Assembly (NCBI RefSeq): GCF_002531935.1
Contig: NZ_NWSV01000009.1
Coordinates: 62,001-126,000, forward strand
Source: Rhizobium chutanense
Lineage (GTDB): Bacteria; Pseudomonadota; Alphaproteobacteria; Rhizobiales; Rhizobiaceae
Length of the DNA: 64,000 nucleotides
Reading direction: 5' to 3'
Of this stretch, positions 1 through 10,206 are shown one piece after another. The position numbers and the translations under genes are program-made. Every line of letters starts with the position of its first letter. The first letter of the stretch is position 1. The notes under the pieces are model-generated. The model did no database searches, had not been told where the DNA came from, and saw nothing but the letters and a program-made list of their open reading frames with translations.

Positions 1-140
1 GATCAGACTCTAATAATTCTGACTGTCATTTAGCAGCATGCGAGATGTTCAAGACGGCTTCCACAGCGACGTTTCGGAACATACGCCCTTCCCGCCTGAA
101 TGACCGTATTACCACTCGCCTGATTTCAATGTGGAAGAAA

Positions 141-217
141 TGGTACGGTTGGGGGGTCTCGAACCTCCGACCTCAGGTGCCACAAACCTGCGCTCTAACC
201 AACTGAGCTACAACCGC
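141..217 (-). tRNA. tRNA-His (GTG anticodon), no G-1, A73
   Basis: Read on the minus strand this folds as a 77-nt cloverleaf including an encoded CCA (141-143). It has the D-arm sequence GCTC-AGTTGGTTA-GAGC, an anticodon stem CAGGT/ACCTG around the loop TTGTGGC, and a TTCGAGA T-loop. The anticodon is GTG, so it decodes histidine codons. The acceptor begins with G1 facing U72. The discriminator base 73 is A, and the base before G1 is T, so the usual histidine identity pair G-1:C73 is absent. The T-stem has one A-C mismatch. A histidine tRNA without G-1 and with A73 is known from a clade of alphaproteobacteria. Confidence 0.93.
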
Positions 218-244
218 ATAAATCACGCTTGGCGCGACGGGGGT

Positions 245-273
245 CACATACGAGGACTTGGCGATGAATTCAA
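245..273 (-). promoter_or_regulatory. Likely promoter of tRNA-His
   Basis: On the minus strand TTGAAT (268-273) and TATGTG (245-250) are separated by exactly 17 bases. They lie about 28 bases upstream of the first tRNA base, which fits a short-leader housekeeping promoter. Motif matching only. Confidence 0.45.
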
Positions 274-296
274 GCCCCATTCCTCGTCAATATACA

Positions 297-325
297 AAAA
301 GGCTGGACGCGAGGTCCAGCCTTTT
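297..325 (-). terminator. Rho-independent terminator after the phasin gene
   Basis: Perfect stem AAAAGGCTGGAC / GTCCAGCCTTTT with a GCGAG loop, 21 bases past the phasin stop codon. The A and T tails make it usable from either side. Confidence 0.85.
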
Positions 326-346
326 GTCACTGAAGGGTAAGACCGA

Positions 347-796
347 TCAGGCCTTCTTGAAGGAAGCCATGGCCTTTTCGGCGGCGTCCTTGGAGGGCTT
401 TGCCAGCTTTTCGGCCACCTGCTTGGTGGTTTCCTGGATCGACTTCGCCTGTTCGACGGCGAGTTCGGCCTGCTTGCGCAGGAAAGTGGTCTGCAGCTCG
501 AAGAATTCAGCCGGCGACTTGACGCCGAGCAGCGCTTCCAGGTGCGAGAGCGAGCTCTCGGCATTGACGCGCAGGACGTCGATTGCCTTGAGGCCGAGCT
601 CGACGCTGCCGGCCTGTGCCGTCTGGACGGTGGCTTCGAGGGTCTTGCCGGCTTCTTCGCCGGCGGTCTTCAGCTTGGCATAGGCGTCTTTCGACTGCTG
701 AGCGCCCTTTTCGGCGAAATCACGGAAGGATTCCGCGAACTTGGACGGGTCGAAAGAAGCGATTGAAAAAACGTCGTCGGTCTTTATGGTAGCCAT
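347..796 (-). CDS. phaP: Phasin (polyhydroxyalkanoate granule-associated protein)
   Basis: A 149-residue, Ala/Lys/Glu-rich, almost wholly helical protein of the phasin family, which coats polyhydroxybutyrate granules in the cytoplasm. No membrane segment is seen. The N-terminus (MATIKTDDVF) and the Ala/Lys-rich C-terminal tail (AEKAMASFKKA) look like rhizobial phasins. I chose the ATG at 796 because AAAGGA precedes it; an in-frame extension upstream runs through the promoter and operators. It is transcribed alone, divergent from the kinase gene, and ends at a strong terminator. Storage-polymer context is supported by acetoacetyl-CoA synthetase a few kilobases away. The phasin call is by sequence character; the exact paralogue number is not claimed. 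Confidence 0.88.
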   Translation of the reverse strand: MATIKTDDVFSIASFDPSKFAESFRDFAEKGAQQSKDAYAKLKTAGEEAGKTLEATVQTAQAGSVELGLKAIDVLRVNAESSLSHLEALLGVKSPAEFFELQTTFLRKQAELAVEQAKSIQETTKQVAEKLAKPSKDAAEKAMASFKKA

Positions 797-851
797 GGGT
801 CGCATCCTTTGGGCTGAGGCAGTCGCTGCCTGTGTTAGTTGGATGATGCTC

Positions 852-900
852 ATATAAGGCATTTCATTGTGCATTGCAACAATTATTGTGCGACGCACAA
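852..900 (-). promoter_or_regulatory. Phasin promoter with two operator-like palindromes
   Basis: On the minus strand TTGCAA (874-879) and TTATAT (852-857) are 16 bases apart, 56 bases upstream of the phasin ATG. Two related inverted repeats lie here: an imperfect TTGTGCATTGCAACAA (867-882) overlapping the -35, and a perfect TTGTGCGACGCACAA (886-900) just upstream. The placement is typical of a repressor. A PhaR/AniA-type PHB regulator is the natural candidate, but that is inference. Confidence 0.55.
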
Positions 901-962
901 TCCGTTAACCTTGCCGGCCGAAAACACCCTGTTCTTCTGGACCGGCATGCGCCCCGCAGTTA

Positions 963-977
963 TTAATAAGCCGTTAA
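963..977. promoter_or_regulatory. CtrA-type box upstream of cbrA
   Basis: TTAA-TAAGCCG-TTAA matches the full TTAA-N7-TTAA recognition pattern of the cell-cycle regulator CtrA. It ends 33 bases before the kinase start codon. A second TTAACC half-site lies at 905-910 toward the phasin. Confidence 0.5.
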
Positions 978-1009
978 TTTAAGAAGGCCGACAGCGACAA
1001 GGTTCGATC

Positions 1010-4000
1010 ATGCCCGCAGTCCAATATCCGTTCATCGATATCGCCGTGCACGCACGGGTGCGGGAACGCTTTTCGCGCGGCGAGGCGATGGTGCTGTTTT
1101 CAGCGGATCTGACCCGGCTGCTCTGGGCGAACGGCGCCGGCGCGGAGCTTTTTGGCCATTCGGCCGTCTATGATCTGCTCGATCAGGGCGCCGACCGCAC
1201 CGACATCACCTTCCGCCAGCTGGAAACGGCGGCGCGCCAGCTTGCCGATATCGGGGACACCAGAAGCCTGACGATCCGCGTCGCCAAGGGCTTTCAGCGC
1301 GCACAGGTGCAGGCGGCGGCCGAACTGATCCGGCTCTCCTCAGGCGAAAAGGCCATCCTGTTTTCAGTGCCGGTCTCGGCAAAGCCGCTGGCATCAGGCG
1401 CCTCGGCGGCGCAGATGCTGCAGGGGCTCGATGATCCCGACACGCATATGGCCGTCATCGGTGCCCATGGCGAGGTCATCGCCGCCTCGCCGGGCTTTGC
1501 CTCGCTCGGAATTTCCGAGCAGACCGCAAAGACCCTCATCAATCTTGCCGGCGCCCATCCCGACCGGCTGGTGAAGCGTCCCGTCGCCACCGGCAGAGGC
1601 AATCTCCCGGCTGCCGTCGGCAAGCTCAGCGACGAGCCGGCGCTCAATCTGCTCTTTGCGGTGGAGACCGCGATCGGCCATCTCGACCCGATCGAGACAC
1701 CCGCGCTCGACGTGGTCGATGCGCCCCCGCTCGGCCCGATCGATGCGCCCGCGCTCGACGCGATCGATGCGCAGGAAGACAGCACGCCGCCGGCCGAACG
1801 GCTTCGCGACGAGCCTGTGGCCGCCACCGGCTTCACCGACATCATCGAGGCCGTGTCGGAGATCGAAGAGGTCGAAGAGACGCTCGAGGACATCACCGGC
1901 GAAAGCGAACGGCCGGCCGAGACGGCAGCCACGGACGAGGAGCTCGGTCTCGCCGGAGATGGCGAACCGGAGAGCACCGACAGCGCGATCGACAGCAGCG
2001 CGGATGAGGCCGACGTGCCTGCCGCGGTCATCGAGGACGACCTTGCCGCCCTCACCGAGCCGGTGGAAACCGAACCCTTTGTCGAGGCCAGCGAAACGCC
2101 GGTCGAAGAGGCGCCGGAAGCGGCTCACGAAGAACCCGCCGTCGCCCCGACTTTCGTTCCCGAAGCGCCCCCTGCCCCCGCGCTTGCGGTCGAGCCCGGC
2201 TTCGTCTTCAGGCCGAACAGCCGCGCCACGCGCTTCGTCTGGAAGATCGATGCCGAGGGCCGCTTCACCGAGGTCAGCCACGAATTTGCCGAGGCGGTCG
2301 GTCCGCACGCCTCCGACATCATCGGCTCGGCCTTCGGCGATATCGCCGCCCTCTTCAATCTCGATCCCGACGGCAAGCTTGCCGAGGCGCTCGCCCGCCG
2401 CGACACATGGTCGGGCAAGACGATCCTCTGGCCGGTCGAAGGCACCAGCCTCGTCGTTCCGGTCGATCTGGCAGCCCTGCCGACCTATACCCGCAACCGC
2501 GACTTCGACGGTTTCCGCGGCTTCGGCGTCGTCCGGCTTTCCGATGCGCAGGAAGATCCGCTGGCGCTCGGCCTGACATTCGGCCCCGATGGCGTCGAGC
2601 ATGATGCGGAAAGCCTTGGCCCGTCTGCCGAGATCATTGCCGAGACGGCATTCCAAGCGCCGGCAACGCATGACGAGGCCGCGATCGAACCTGCGCTGAC
2701 GCAAGAGACCGAGGACGAGACGCTTGCGGCGACCGAGCCGCAGACGGAGACGGAAACGGCGCCCGAAGAGATTGTCGCCGAGCAGACGTTCCAGGAAAGC
2801 GCTTCGGAAGAAGCTGCAGAGAGTGCCGATGCTCGTGATGTTTCCGCCGCCGAGCCGGCAACGGAACCGGCGGACGAGCCGCCGGCGCTGCGCATTTCGG
2901 AAACGCCCAATCGCCGCTTCTCCGACAAGATCGTTCAGCTGCACAACAGCGGCGCCGCACTGACGGCCGCCGAGCAGGCCAATTTCCGCGAAATCGCCAG
3001 GCGGCTCGAGGCCTTCGGCGCCAGCAAGGGCGAACCTGCCGCGCCGGCACCGGTGGAGCTCGCCGCCACGGCGCCGGCGGAACCTACCGGCGCGGAAATG
3101 GCCAGCTTCGAAGAGGCTTCCGACCCCGCTGAGGTCGAGGCCGAAACGGCCGTTGGGGACGAGGCCGATATGGCTTCGCGCGAAGAGATCGCGCCGCAGG
3201 AAGCGATCTTCGAGAACGCGGCGGATGCCCAGCGCGACGACGTCGGCGATGACGAGCCCGATGTCGCAACCGAGGACGAGGCGACGGAAGGGCTGGAGGA
3301 GACGGTCAGCCAGATCGACGTTCTCACGAGCTTCATCCCGCCGCGCGTCAAGATGACCGACGGGCTTTCGGTCGGAACGGTCGACCAATTGCCTGTCGCG
3401 GTGTTGATCCATGTCGGCGATGCGCTGCTCCATGCCAATCCGGAATTCATGCGGCTGACCGGCTACACCTCGCTTGACGCATTGCGTGAGGTGGGCGGCA
3501 TCGAAGCGCTGCTGCAGCGCCGCGAACTTGAGGAAAAGGCCGCCGGCGCCGGCACCATGATGCTGGTCAAGGCCGACGACAGGCTGGTGCCGGTGACGGC
3601 GCGGCTGCAATCGGTGCGCTGGGAAGACGCCAATGCCCTGATGCTGGCGCTGATGCCGGTGGAAGGCAAGGAAGAGGGACGCGGCGAAGCAAACCGCTCC
3701 GACGGCAGGTCCGAAGCGCGTCCGGAGCGGATGGTCGAGAAGGTCGCCAAGCTGCAGGTCGAGGTGGAGGAACTGCGTTCGATCCTGGAAACGGCAACCG
3801 ACGGCGTCGTCGTCATCGGCACGGAGGGCGACATCCGCTCGATGAACCGGTCGGCCAGCGCGCTTTTCAATTACGACGAGCAGGAGACGCGCGGCAAACC
3901 CTTCGTCATGCTGTTTGCCCATGAGAGCCAGAAGGCCGTGCTCGACTATCTGAACGGCCTCTCCGGCCATGGCGTCGCCAGCGTGCTGAACGACGGGCGC

Positions 4001-4873
4001 GAAGTGATCGGCCGCGAGGCCGCCGGCGGCTTCGTGCCGCTGTTCATGACGATGGGTCAGCTCACCTCCTCCAACGGCTATTGCGCCGTCATCCGCGATA
4101 TCACCCAGTGGAAGCGCACCGAGGACGAGTTGCGCAACGCCAAGGGTGCGGCCGAAACCGCCAATGCCCACAAAACCGATTTCCTCGCCCGCGTCAGCCA
4201 TGAGATCCGCACGCCGCTCAACGCCATTATCGGCTTTTCCGACATGATGGCCGGCGAGCGCTTCGGGCCGATCGGCCATCCGCGTTACATCGAATATGCC
4301 AACGATATCGGCCGTTCCGGCCGGCACGTGCTGGATATCGTCAACGACCTGCTCGACATTTCGAAGATCGAGGCGGGCGAGATGGATCTCGATTTTGCTG
4401 CCGTCGGCCTCAACGAGGCGGTCTCGGAAGCCGTGGCGCTGGTCCAGCCGCAGGCGAACGGCCAGCGCGTCATTATCCGCACGGCGCTGTCGCATGCGGT
4501 GCCGGAGGTCGTGGCGGATCTGCGCTCGATCAAGCAGATCGCCCTCAACATCCTGTCGAACGCCATCCGTTTCACCCCATCGGGCGGGCAGATCGTCGTT
4601 TCCACCTCCTACGAGACGAATGGCAGCGTCGTGCTGAGGGTGCGCGATACCGGCATCGGCATGACGCGCAGCGAACTCGACCAGGCGATGAAGCCGTTCC
4701 GGCAGGTCTCCTCGACCCAATCGCGCCATCGCGGCGACGGCACCGGGCTCGGCCTGCCGCTGACCAAGGCGATGGTCGATGCCAACCGGGCGGTGTTCTC
4801 GATCAATTCGGCGCCGAACGAGGGCACGCTCGTCGAGATCACCTTCCCGTCGCAGCGGGTGCTGGCCGGCTAG
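1010..4873 (+). CDS. cbrA: PAS-domain sensor histidine kinase, CbrA type
   Basis: A 1287-residue kinase. The C-terminal core is complete: H-box FLARVSHEIRTPLNAI with the phospho-acceptor His at residue 1064, N-box near 1179, G1 box DTGIGM near 1213 and G2 box GTGLGLPL near 1243. PAS-like segments lie near residues 405-447, 792-830 and 925-970. Two long acidic Ala/Glu/Pro-rich low-complexity stretches (about 225-395 and 515-785) separate them. No transmembrane helix is evident, so it should be cytoplasmic. Gene order (phasin, this kinase, acetoacetyl-CoA synthetase) matches S. meliloti, where CbrA belongs to the DivJ/PleC-like kinases that act through DivK on CtrA and affects envelope, motility and symbiosis. 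The Shine-Dalgarno is weak; a later start is possible. Confidence 0.85.
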   Translation: MPAVQYPFIDIAVHARVRERFSRGEAMVLFSADLTRLLWANGAGAELFGHSAVYDLLDQGADRTDITFRQLETAARQLADIGDTRSLTIRVAKGFQRAQVQAAAELIRLSSGEKAILFSVPVSAKPLASGASAAQMLQGLDDPDTHMAVIGAHGEVIAASPGFASLGISEQTAKTLINLAGAHPDRLVKRPVATGRGNLPAAVGKLSDEPALNLLFAVETAIGHLDPIETPALDVVDAPPLGPIDAPALDAIDAQEDSTPPAERLRDEPVAATGFTDIIEAVSEIEEVEETLEDITGESERPAETAATDEELGLAGDGEPESTDSAIDSSADEADVPAAVIEDDLAALTEPVETEPFVEASETPVEEAPEAAHEEPAVAPTFVPEAPPAPALAVEPGFVFRPNSRATRFVWKIDAEGRFTEVSHEFAEAVGPHASDIIGSAFGDIAALFNLDPDGKLAEALARRDTWSGKTILWPVEGTSLVVPVDLAALPTYTRNRDFDGFRGFGVVRLSDAQEDPLALGLTFGPDGVEHDAESLGPSAEIIAETAFQAPATHDEAAIEPALTQETEDETLAATEPQTETETAPEEIVAEQTFQESASEEAAESADARDVSAAEPATEPADEPPALRISETPNRRFSDKIVQLHNSGAALTAAEQANFREIARRLEAFGASKGEPAAPAPVELAATAPAEPTGAEMASFEEASDPAEVEAETAVGDEADMASREEIAPQEAIFENAADAQRDDVGDDEPDVATEDEATEGLEETVSQIDVLTSFIPPRVKMTDGLSVGTVDQLPVAVLIHVGDALLHANPEFMRLTGYTSLDALREVGGIEALLQRRELEEKAAGAGTMMLVKADDRLVPVTARLQSVRWEDANALMLALMPVEGKEEGRGEANRSDGRSEARPERMVEKVAKLQVEVEELRSILETATDGVVVIGTEGDIRSMNRSASALFNYDEQETRGKPFVMLFAHESQKAVLDYLNGLSGHGVASVLNDGREVIGREAAGGFVPLFMTMGQLTSSNGYCAVIRDITQWKRTEDELRNAKGAAETANAHKTDFLARVSHEIRTPLNAIIGFSDMMAGERFGPIGHPRYIEYANDIGRSGRHVLDIVNDLLDISKIEAGEMDLDFAAVGLNEAVSEAVALVQPQANGQRVIIRTALSHAVPEVVADLRSIKQIALNILSNAIRFTPSGGQIVVSTSYETNGSVVLRVRDTGIGMTRSELDQAMKPFRQVSSTQSRHRGDGTGLGLPLTKAMVDANRAVFSINSAPNEGTLVEITFPSQRVLAG

Positions 4874-5118
4874 CCTTTCCGGGGTAGATTGCAGCATTCC
4901 ATGGCTGGTTGTACCCACCCAAGACCCCTCCCCAACCCCTCCCCACAAGGGGGAGGGGCTTAACTTGCCGCACCCGTTTCCATATCTGCGACGTTTCGAG
5001 TAGAACGAGGCGGGCGCTCCGGGTTAGTCCCTCCCCCTTGTGGGGAGGGGTTGGGGAGGGGTCTTTCTTTTGGCCGGCAAGGGGCGGAAGAATGCTTCAA
5101 TCCAACCCGGAAAGGCTC
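4873..5118. repeat. Long imperfect palindromic intergenic element (RIME-like)
   Basis: A 37-bp perfect inverted repeat (4921-4957 against 5029-5065, C/G-rich arms built from runs such as CCCCTCCCC) flanks about 70 bases. Beyond it, the outer segments 4872-4900 and 5090-5117 are also near-complementary (both carry CCTTTCCGG and a GCAGCATTC/GAAGCATTC block). The element starts right at the cbrA stop codon. This architecture is like the mosaic palindromic repeats dispersed in rhizobial intergenic regions. It has no coding potential. Confidence 0.75.
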
Positions 5119-5151
5119 TTAATCAGCGCAAGAAAGCGGTCGCCATAAAGA

Positions 5152-5175
5152 AAAGGCAGCCACCAGGCTGCCTTT
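5152..5175 (-). terminator. Strong terminator hairpin downstream of acsA2
   Basis: Perfect stem AAAGGCAGCC / GGCTGCCTTT with an ACCA loop. On the minus strand the T-rich tail follows the stem. It lies about 180 bases past the acetoacetyl-CoA synthetase stop, so it ends either that mRNA or a separate small RNA. Confidence 0.75.
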
Positions 5176-5253
5176 GAATTTGGTGCTGTTCAACAAGAGC
5201 TCAGTCGATCAACGTCATGTCGTAGGCCCGAAGGCCTCAGCCGCCTCGTTCAT
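5152..5253 (-). ncRNA. Candidate small RNA or 3'-UTR-derived RNA
   Basis: Between acsA2 and the terminator the minus strand carries a hairpin AGGCC-TTCG-GGCCT (5224-5237), that is, the very stable C(UUCG)G tetraloop, then an unstructured A/U-rich stretch and the terminator stem. A 12-codon ORF starts with ATG at 5253 (MNEAAEAFGPTT), and its stop overlaps a second ATG opening a 5-codon ORF (MTLID). No convincing own promoter was found. It could be a plain long 3' UTR. Confidence 0.3.
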
Positions 5254-5357
5254 GTGCGGCCCCTAAGTTAGCTTCACCTTTGACAAAGGTTTCTTAACGA
5301 AAGGTTTCCATGACAAGAGATTGATAGAGGGTGAAAGCTTGTGGTTTACGAGTTCCG

Positions 5358-7310
<1,953 letters not shown>

Positions 7311-7354
7311 TCAATCCTCCTCCCCAATGCCGTCCTTATATCATGCTGCATTGC

Positions 7355-7383
7355 ATTATAAAGTGTGGAACCCGTATCTGAAA
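7355..7383 (-). promoter_or_regulatory. Possible acsA2 promoter
   Basis: A perfect TATAAT (7355-7360, minus strand) lies 45 bases upstream of the acsA2 start. The 17-base-spaced -35 would be TTTCAG, which is weak, so activation or a shifted -35 is possible. Confidence 0.35.
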
Positions 7384-7484
7384 AGACGCGCGGCGCCTCG
7401 CAGGGGATTTGCATATGCCAGATATTTCCTATATCCGCGAACCAGCGCATAAAGGGATGACCGGCTGAATTGCCGGCGGAGATC

Positions 7485-9377
7485 ATGAGCACGTCAAGAC
7501 ATCGCAGGTGGCGCAGGAAGATCGGACCCGTTTCGCGCTGGCTTCCGGCCTTCGCCCGTCTGTCGACTGTCTTCCTGCTGATTGCGCTTGGGCTTTTCGT
7601 GGCGCTGAGGGTCGCCGCGCCCTATCTCATTTCGACCGGTTTCGTGCGCTCGGGCATCGAGGACGCACTGTCGAAATGGACGGGCTATCATGCCGAGATC
7701 AAGGGCAGCCCGGTTCTGGAATTCTGGCCGACGCCGCGCATCACGCTGAACCAGGTCACCATCCGCCAGCCGCGCGAAAGCGGCGACAAGCTGCTCGGCA
7801 GCATCGAAAGCCTGTCGGCCGATTTCAGCCTCATCGATGCGCTGAGAGGCCGCACCAGCTTCCACGAATTCCATCTGGTTCGCCCCAATCTGGCACTGAC
7901 ACGCGACGAGAAGGGGCTGATCGACTGGAGTTATGCCGGCCTGCTCGCGCGCGCGATCAGCGGCGTACGCACCGAAAACGGCGCCGAGGTGCTCGATCCC
8001 GATCTCGATGCCGAGATCGGCGCGGTGACGGTCGAAGACGGCACGCTTGTGGTGACCGACGTCAAGACCGCCAAGGCCTATCATTTCGACAGCGTCACCG
8101 CCGATATCGCCTGGCCGCGACTGTCGGGCGCGATTTCGGCTGTGGTCATCGCCCGCATCAACGGCGAGGACCTGAAGGTCGATTTCGCCTCGCGCCAGCC
8201 GCTGCTCGCCTTTGCCGGCAAGAATGCCGAAACACGGACGTCGCTGACATCGAACCTTTTGACGGCGCGCTTCCAGGGGATTGCCAGCATTGCCAGCCTT
8301 TCGGCCCTTTCCGGCAATATCAGTGCCAGCATTCCCGATATGCCGGCGCTTCTCACATGGTCGGGCAAATCGATCCCCGGCATCGGAACGCTGAAGAGCG
8401 CCTCGCTGGAATCCGACATCATGTCGTCGGGCAACGGGCTGCGCTTCAACAATCTCAGCCTGTCGCTGAACGAGGCGAGCGCCACCGGGGTGATGGACCT
8501 TTTCACCCAGCCCGGCAAACGACCGAAGATCGGCGGCACGCTCGCCTTCGACGAGATGAACCTCAAGCCGTTTCTCGACGCCTTCGCGCTCAGGCTGGCC
8601 GCCGGCGAGGCAGAGGAAATCTCCGCCGGCATCAACGGGCCGCTGCAGCTGCTCGATGTCGATGTCAGGCTTTCGGCGCGGCGCGCGCAGATGGGTCTCT
8701 TCGAACTTTCCGACGTCGGCGCCAGCGTGATCGTTTCAGGCGGCGAAGCGAAATTCGACATTGGCGACAGCCGCTTCGAGGGCGGCGAGATGACCGCGCA
8801 TCTGGAAGCGACCCAGCGCGATTTCGACGGCGGCGGCAAGCTGCAACTGTCGATCCGCGATGCCGACTTCGCAGCCCTTGCCGAGCGCCTGCGGCTGAAG
8901 GGACCGCTGCCGCTGGCAACCGGATCGCTCGATCTCGACCTGCAGTCGCCGAAGGCGATCTGGACGACCGGCCTTGCCGACGTCACCGGCCGGCTGCACT
9001 TCTGGACAAGGGAAGGCACGATTCCCGGCATCGATACAGCAGCCCTGAGGACGCAGGCAGCCGGAAAGCCGTTCTTTCCGCTGAGCGCTGCAGCCGCCGG
9101 CGCCTTAGCGTTCAACCAGCTCAACCTTCAGGCCGATTTCGCCAACGGCTCCGCCGAGATGCACGATGTCCGTATCGCCGGCCCCTCGGAGACGCTGACG
9201 CTTTCCGGCGTCATCACCTATCAGTCGAACGGGCTGGCGCTTTCGGGATCGCTTGAGGCAACCGATCCGGCCAGGGCGGCCGAGCTGCCGCTGCTGCCGT
9301 TCTTCATCGGCGGCTCATGGCCGAACCCGGTGATCTCGCCGGTTCCGCTGTTCGGCAATACGCCCCACGCGCAATAG
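7485..9377 (+). CDS. AsmA-family protein
   Basis: A 630-residue protein with a basic N-terminus, one membrane anchor at about residues 26-45, then a long beta-rich periplasmic part typical of AsmA-like proteins, which in other bacteria affect outer-membrane lipid transport and assembly. The AsmA N-terminal pattern (G-Y-H-A-E-I-K-G-S, then P-R-I-T-L-N-Q-V) is clear. The ATG at 7485 is preceded by GGCGGAG; an in-frame ATG at 7470 lacks a ribosome site. The gene stands alone and ends 8 bases before the convergent potI. No closer functional assignment can be made from sequence. Confidence 0.8.
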   Translation: MSTSRHRRWRRKIGPVSRWLPAFARLSTVFLLIALGLFVALRVAAPYLISTGFVRSGIEDALSKWTGYHAEIKGSPVLEFWPTPRITLNQVTIRQPRESGDKLLGSIESLSADFSLIDALRGRTSFHEFHLVRPNLALTRDEKGLIDWSYAGLLARAISGVRTENGAEVLDPDLDAEIGAVTVEDGTLVVTDVKTAKAYHFDSVTADIAWPRLSGAISAVVIARINGEDLKVDFASRQPLLAFAGKNAETRTSLTSNLLTARFQGIASIASLSALSGNISASIPDMPALLTWSGKSIPGIGTLKSASLESDIMSSGNGLRFNNLSLSLNEASATGVMDLFTQPGKRPKIGGTLAFDEMNLKPFLDAFALRLAAGEAEEISAGINGPLQLLDVDVRLSARRAQMGLFELSDVGASVIVSGGEAKFDIGDSRFEGGEMTAHLEATQRDFDGGGKLQLSIRDADFAALAERLRLKGPLPLATGSLDLDLQSPKAIWTTGLADVTGRLHFWTREGTIPGIDTAALRTQAAGKPFFPLSAAAAGALAFNQLNLQADFANGSAEMHDVRIAGPSETLTLSGVITYQSNGLALSGSLEATDPARAAELPLLPFFIGGSWPNPVISPVPLFGNTPHAQ

Positions 9378-9384
9378 AATTAGT

Positions 9385-10203
9385 TTAAGCGACGGCGGCG
9401 GCCGCACGCTCGTCCCGCTGGCGCTGGATTTCGCGGCGCTTGGTGACGATCGAGGCGCAGATGACGCCGATCGTGACGATGCCGATCAGGATCGTGCAGA
9501 CCGCGTTGATCTCGGGCGTCACGCCGAGCCGGACCTGGCTGTAGATCCGCATCGGCAGCGTGGTGGCGCCGGGCCCCGAGGTGAAACTGGCGATCACGAG
9601 ATCGTCGAGCGACAGGGTGAAGGCAAGGATCCAGCCTGAAATCACTGCGGGCGCGATGATCGGCAGGGTGATCTCGAAAAAGGTGCGCAACGGCGGCGCG
9701 CCGAGATCCTGGGCCGCTTCCTCGATCGACCGATCGAAGCTCAGCAGGCGCGATTGCACGACGACGGCGACGAAGCACATGGTGAGCGTCGTATGCGCCA
9801 GCGTGATCGTCCAGAACCCGCGGTCGAAGCCGATCGCGACGAAGAGCAGCAGCAGCGACAGGCCGGTGATGACGTCGGGCATGACGAGCGGCGCGTAGAT
9901 CATGCCCGAAAACAGCATGCGGCCGCGAAAGCGGGTGTAGCGCACCAGCGTCAGCGCGGCCATCGTGCCGAGGACGGTTGCGAGCGTCGCCGAGAGCAGG
10001 CCGACGCGGAGCGTCACCCAGGCGGCGTCGAGCAGGCCCTGGTTCGAAAGCAGCGAGACATACCACTTGGTGGAGAAACCGCCCCAGACGGTGACGAGCT
10101 TCGATTCGTTGAAGGAGAAGATCACCAGCAGCACGATCGGCAGGTAGAGGAAGGCAAAGCCGAGCGTGACGGAGACGATGTTGAAACGGGTCCATTTCAG
10201 CAT
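9385..10203 (-). CDS. potI: Putrescine/spermidine ABC transporter permease, PotI type
   Basis: A 272-residue inner-membrane permease with about six predicted helices. The cytoplasmic EAA loop reads EEAAQDLGAPPLRTFF, the contact site for the ATPase. The N-terminus (FLYLPIVLLVIFSFNESK) is characteristic of PotI/PotC permeases. It starts 3 bases after the potH stop and is the last gene of the potF-potG-potH-potI order, so translational coupling is likely. A mixed polyamine specificity cannot be excluded; putrescine is favoured because puuA-puuB genes lie 12 kb away. Confidence 0.87.
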   Translation of the reverse strand: MLKWTRFNIVSVTLGFAFLYLPIVLLVIFSFNESKLVTVWGGFSTKWYVSLLSNQGLLDAAWVTLRVGLLSATLATVLGTMAALTLVRYTRFRGRMLFSGMIYAPLVMPDVITGLSLLLLFVAIGFDRGFWTITLAHTTLTMCFVAVVVQSRLLSFDRSIEEAAQDLGAPPLRTFFEITLPIIAPAVISGWILAFTLSLDDLVIASFTSGPGATTLPMRIYSQVRLGVTPEINAVCTILIGIVTIGVICASIVTKRREIQRQRDERAAAAVA

Positions 10204-10206
10204 GAC

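Noticed and set aside
1..140. Left edge before the tRNA
   Set aside because: No ORF, RNA or repeat could be supported; left unannotated.
1394..4948. 1184-codon open frame on the minus strand
   Set aside because: It lies antisense to cbrA, has shadow composition (His/Arg/Gly-rich) and no domain; the plus-strand kinase has intact motifs.
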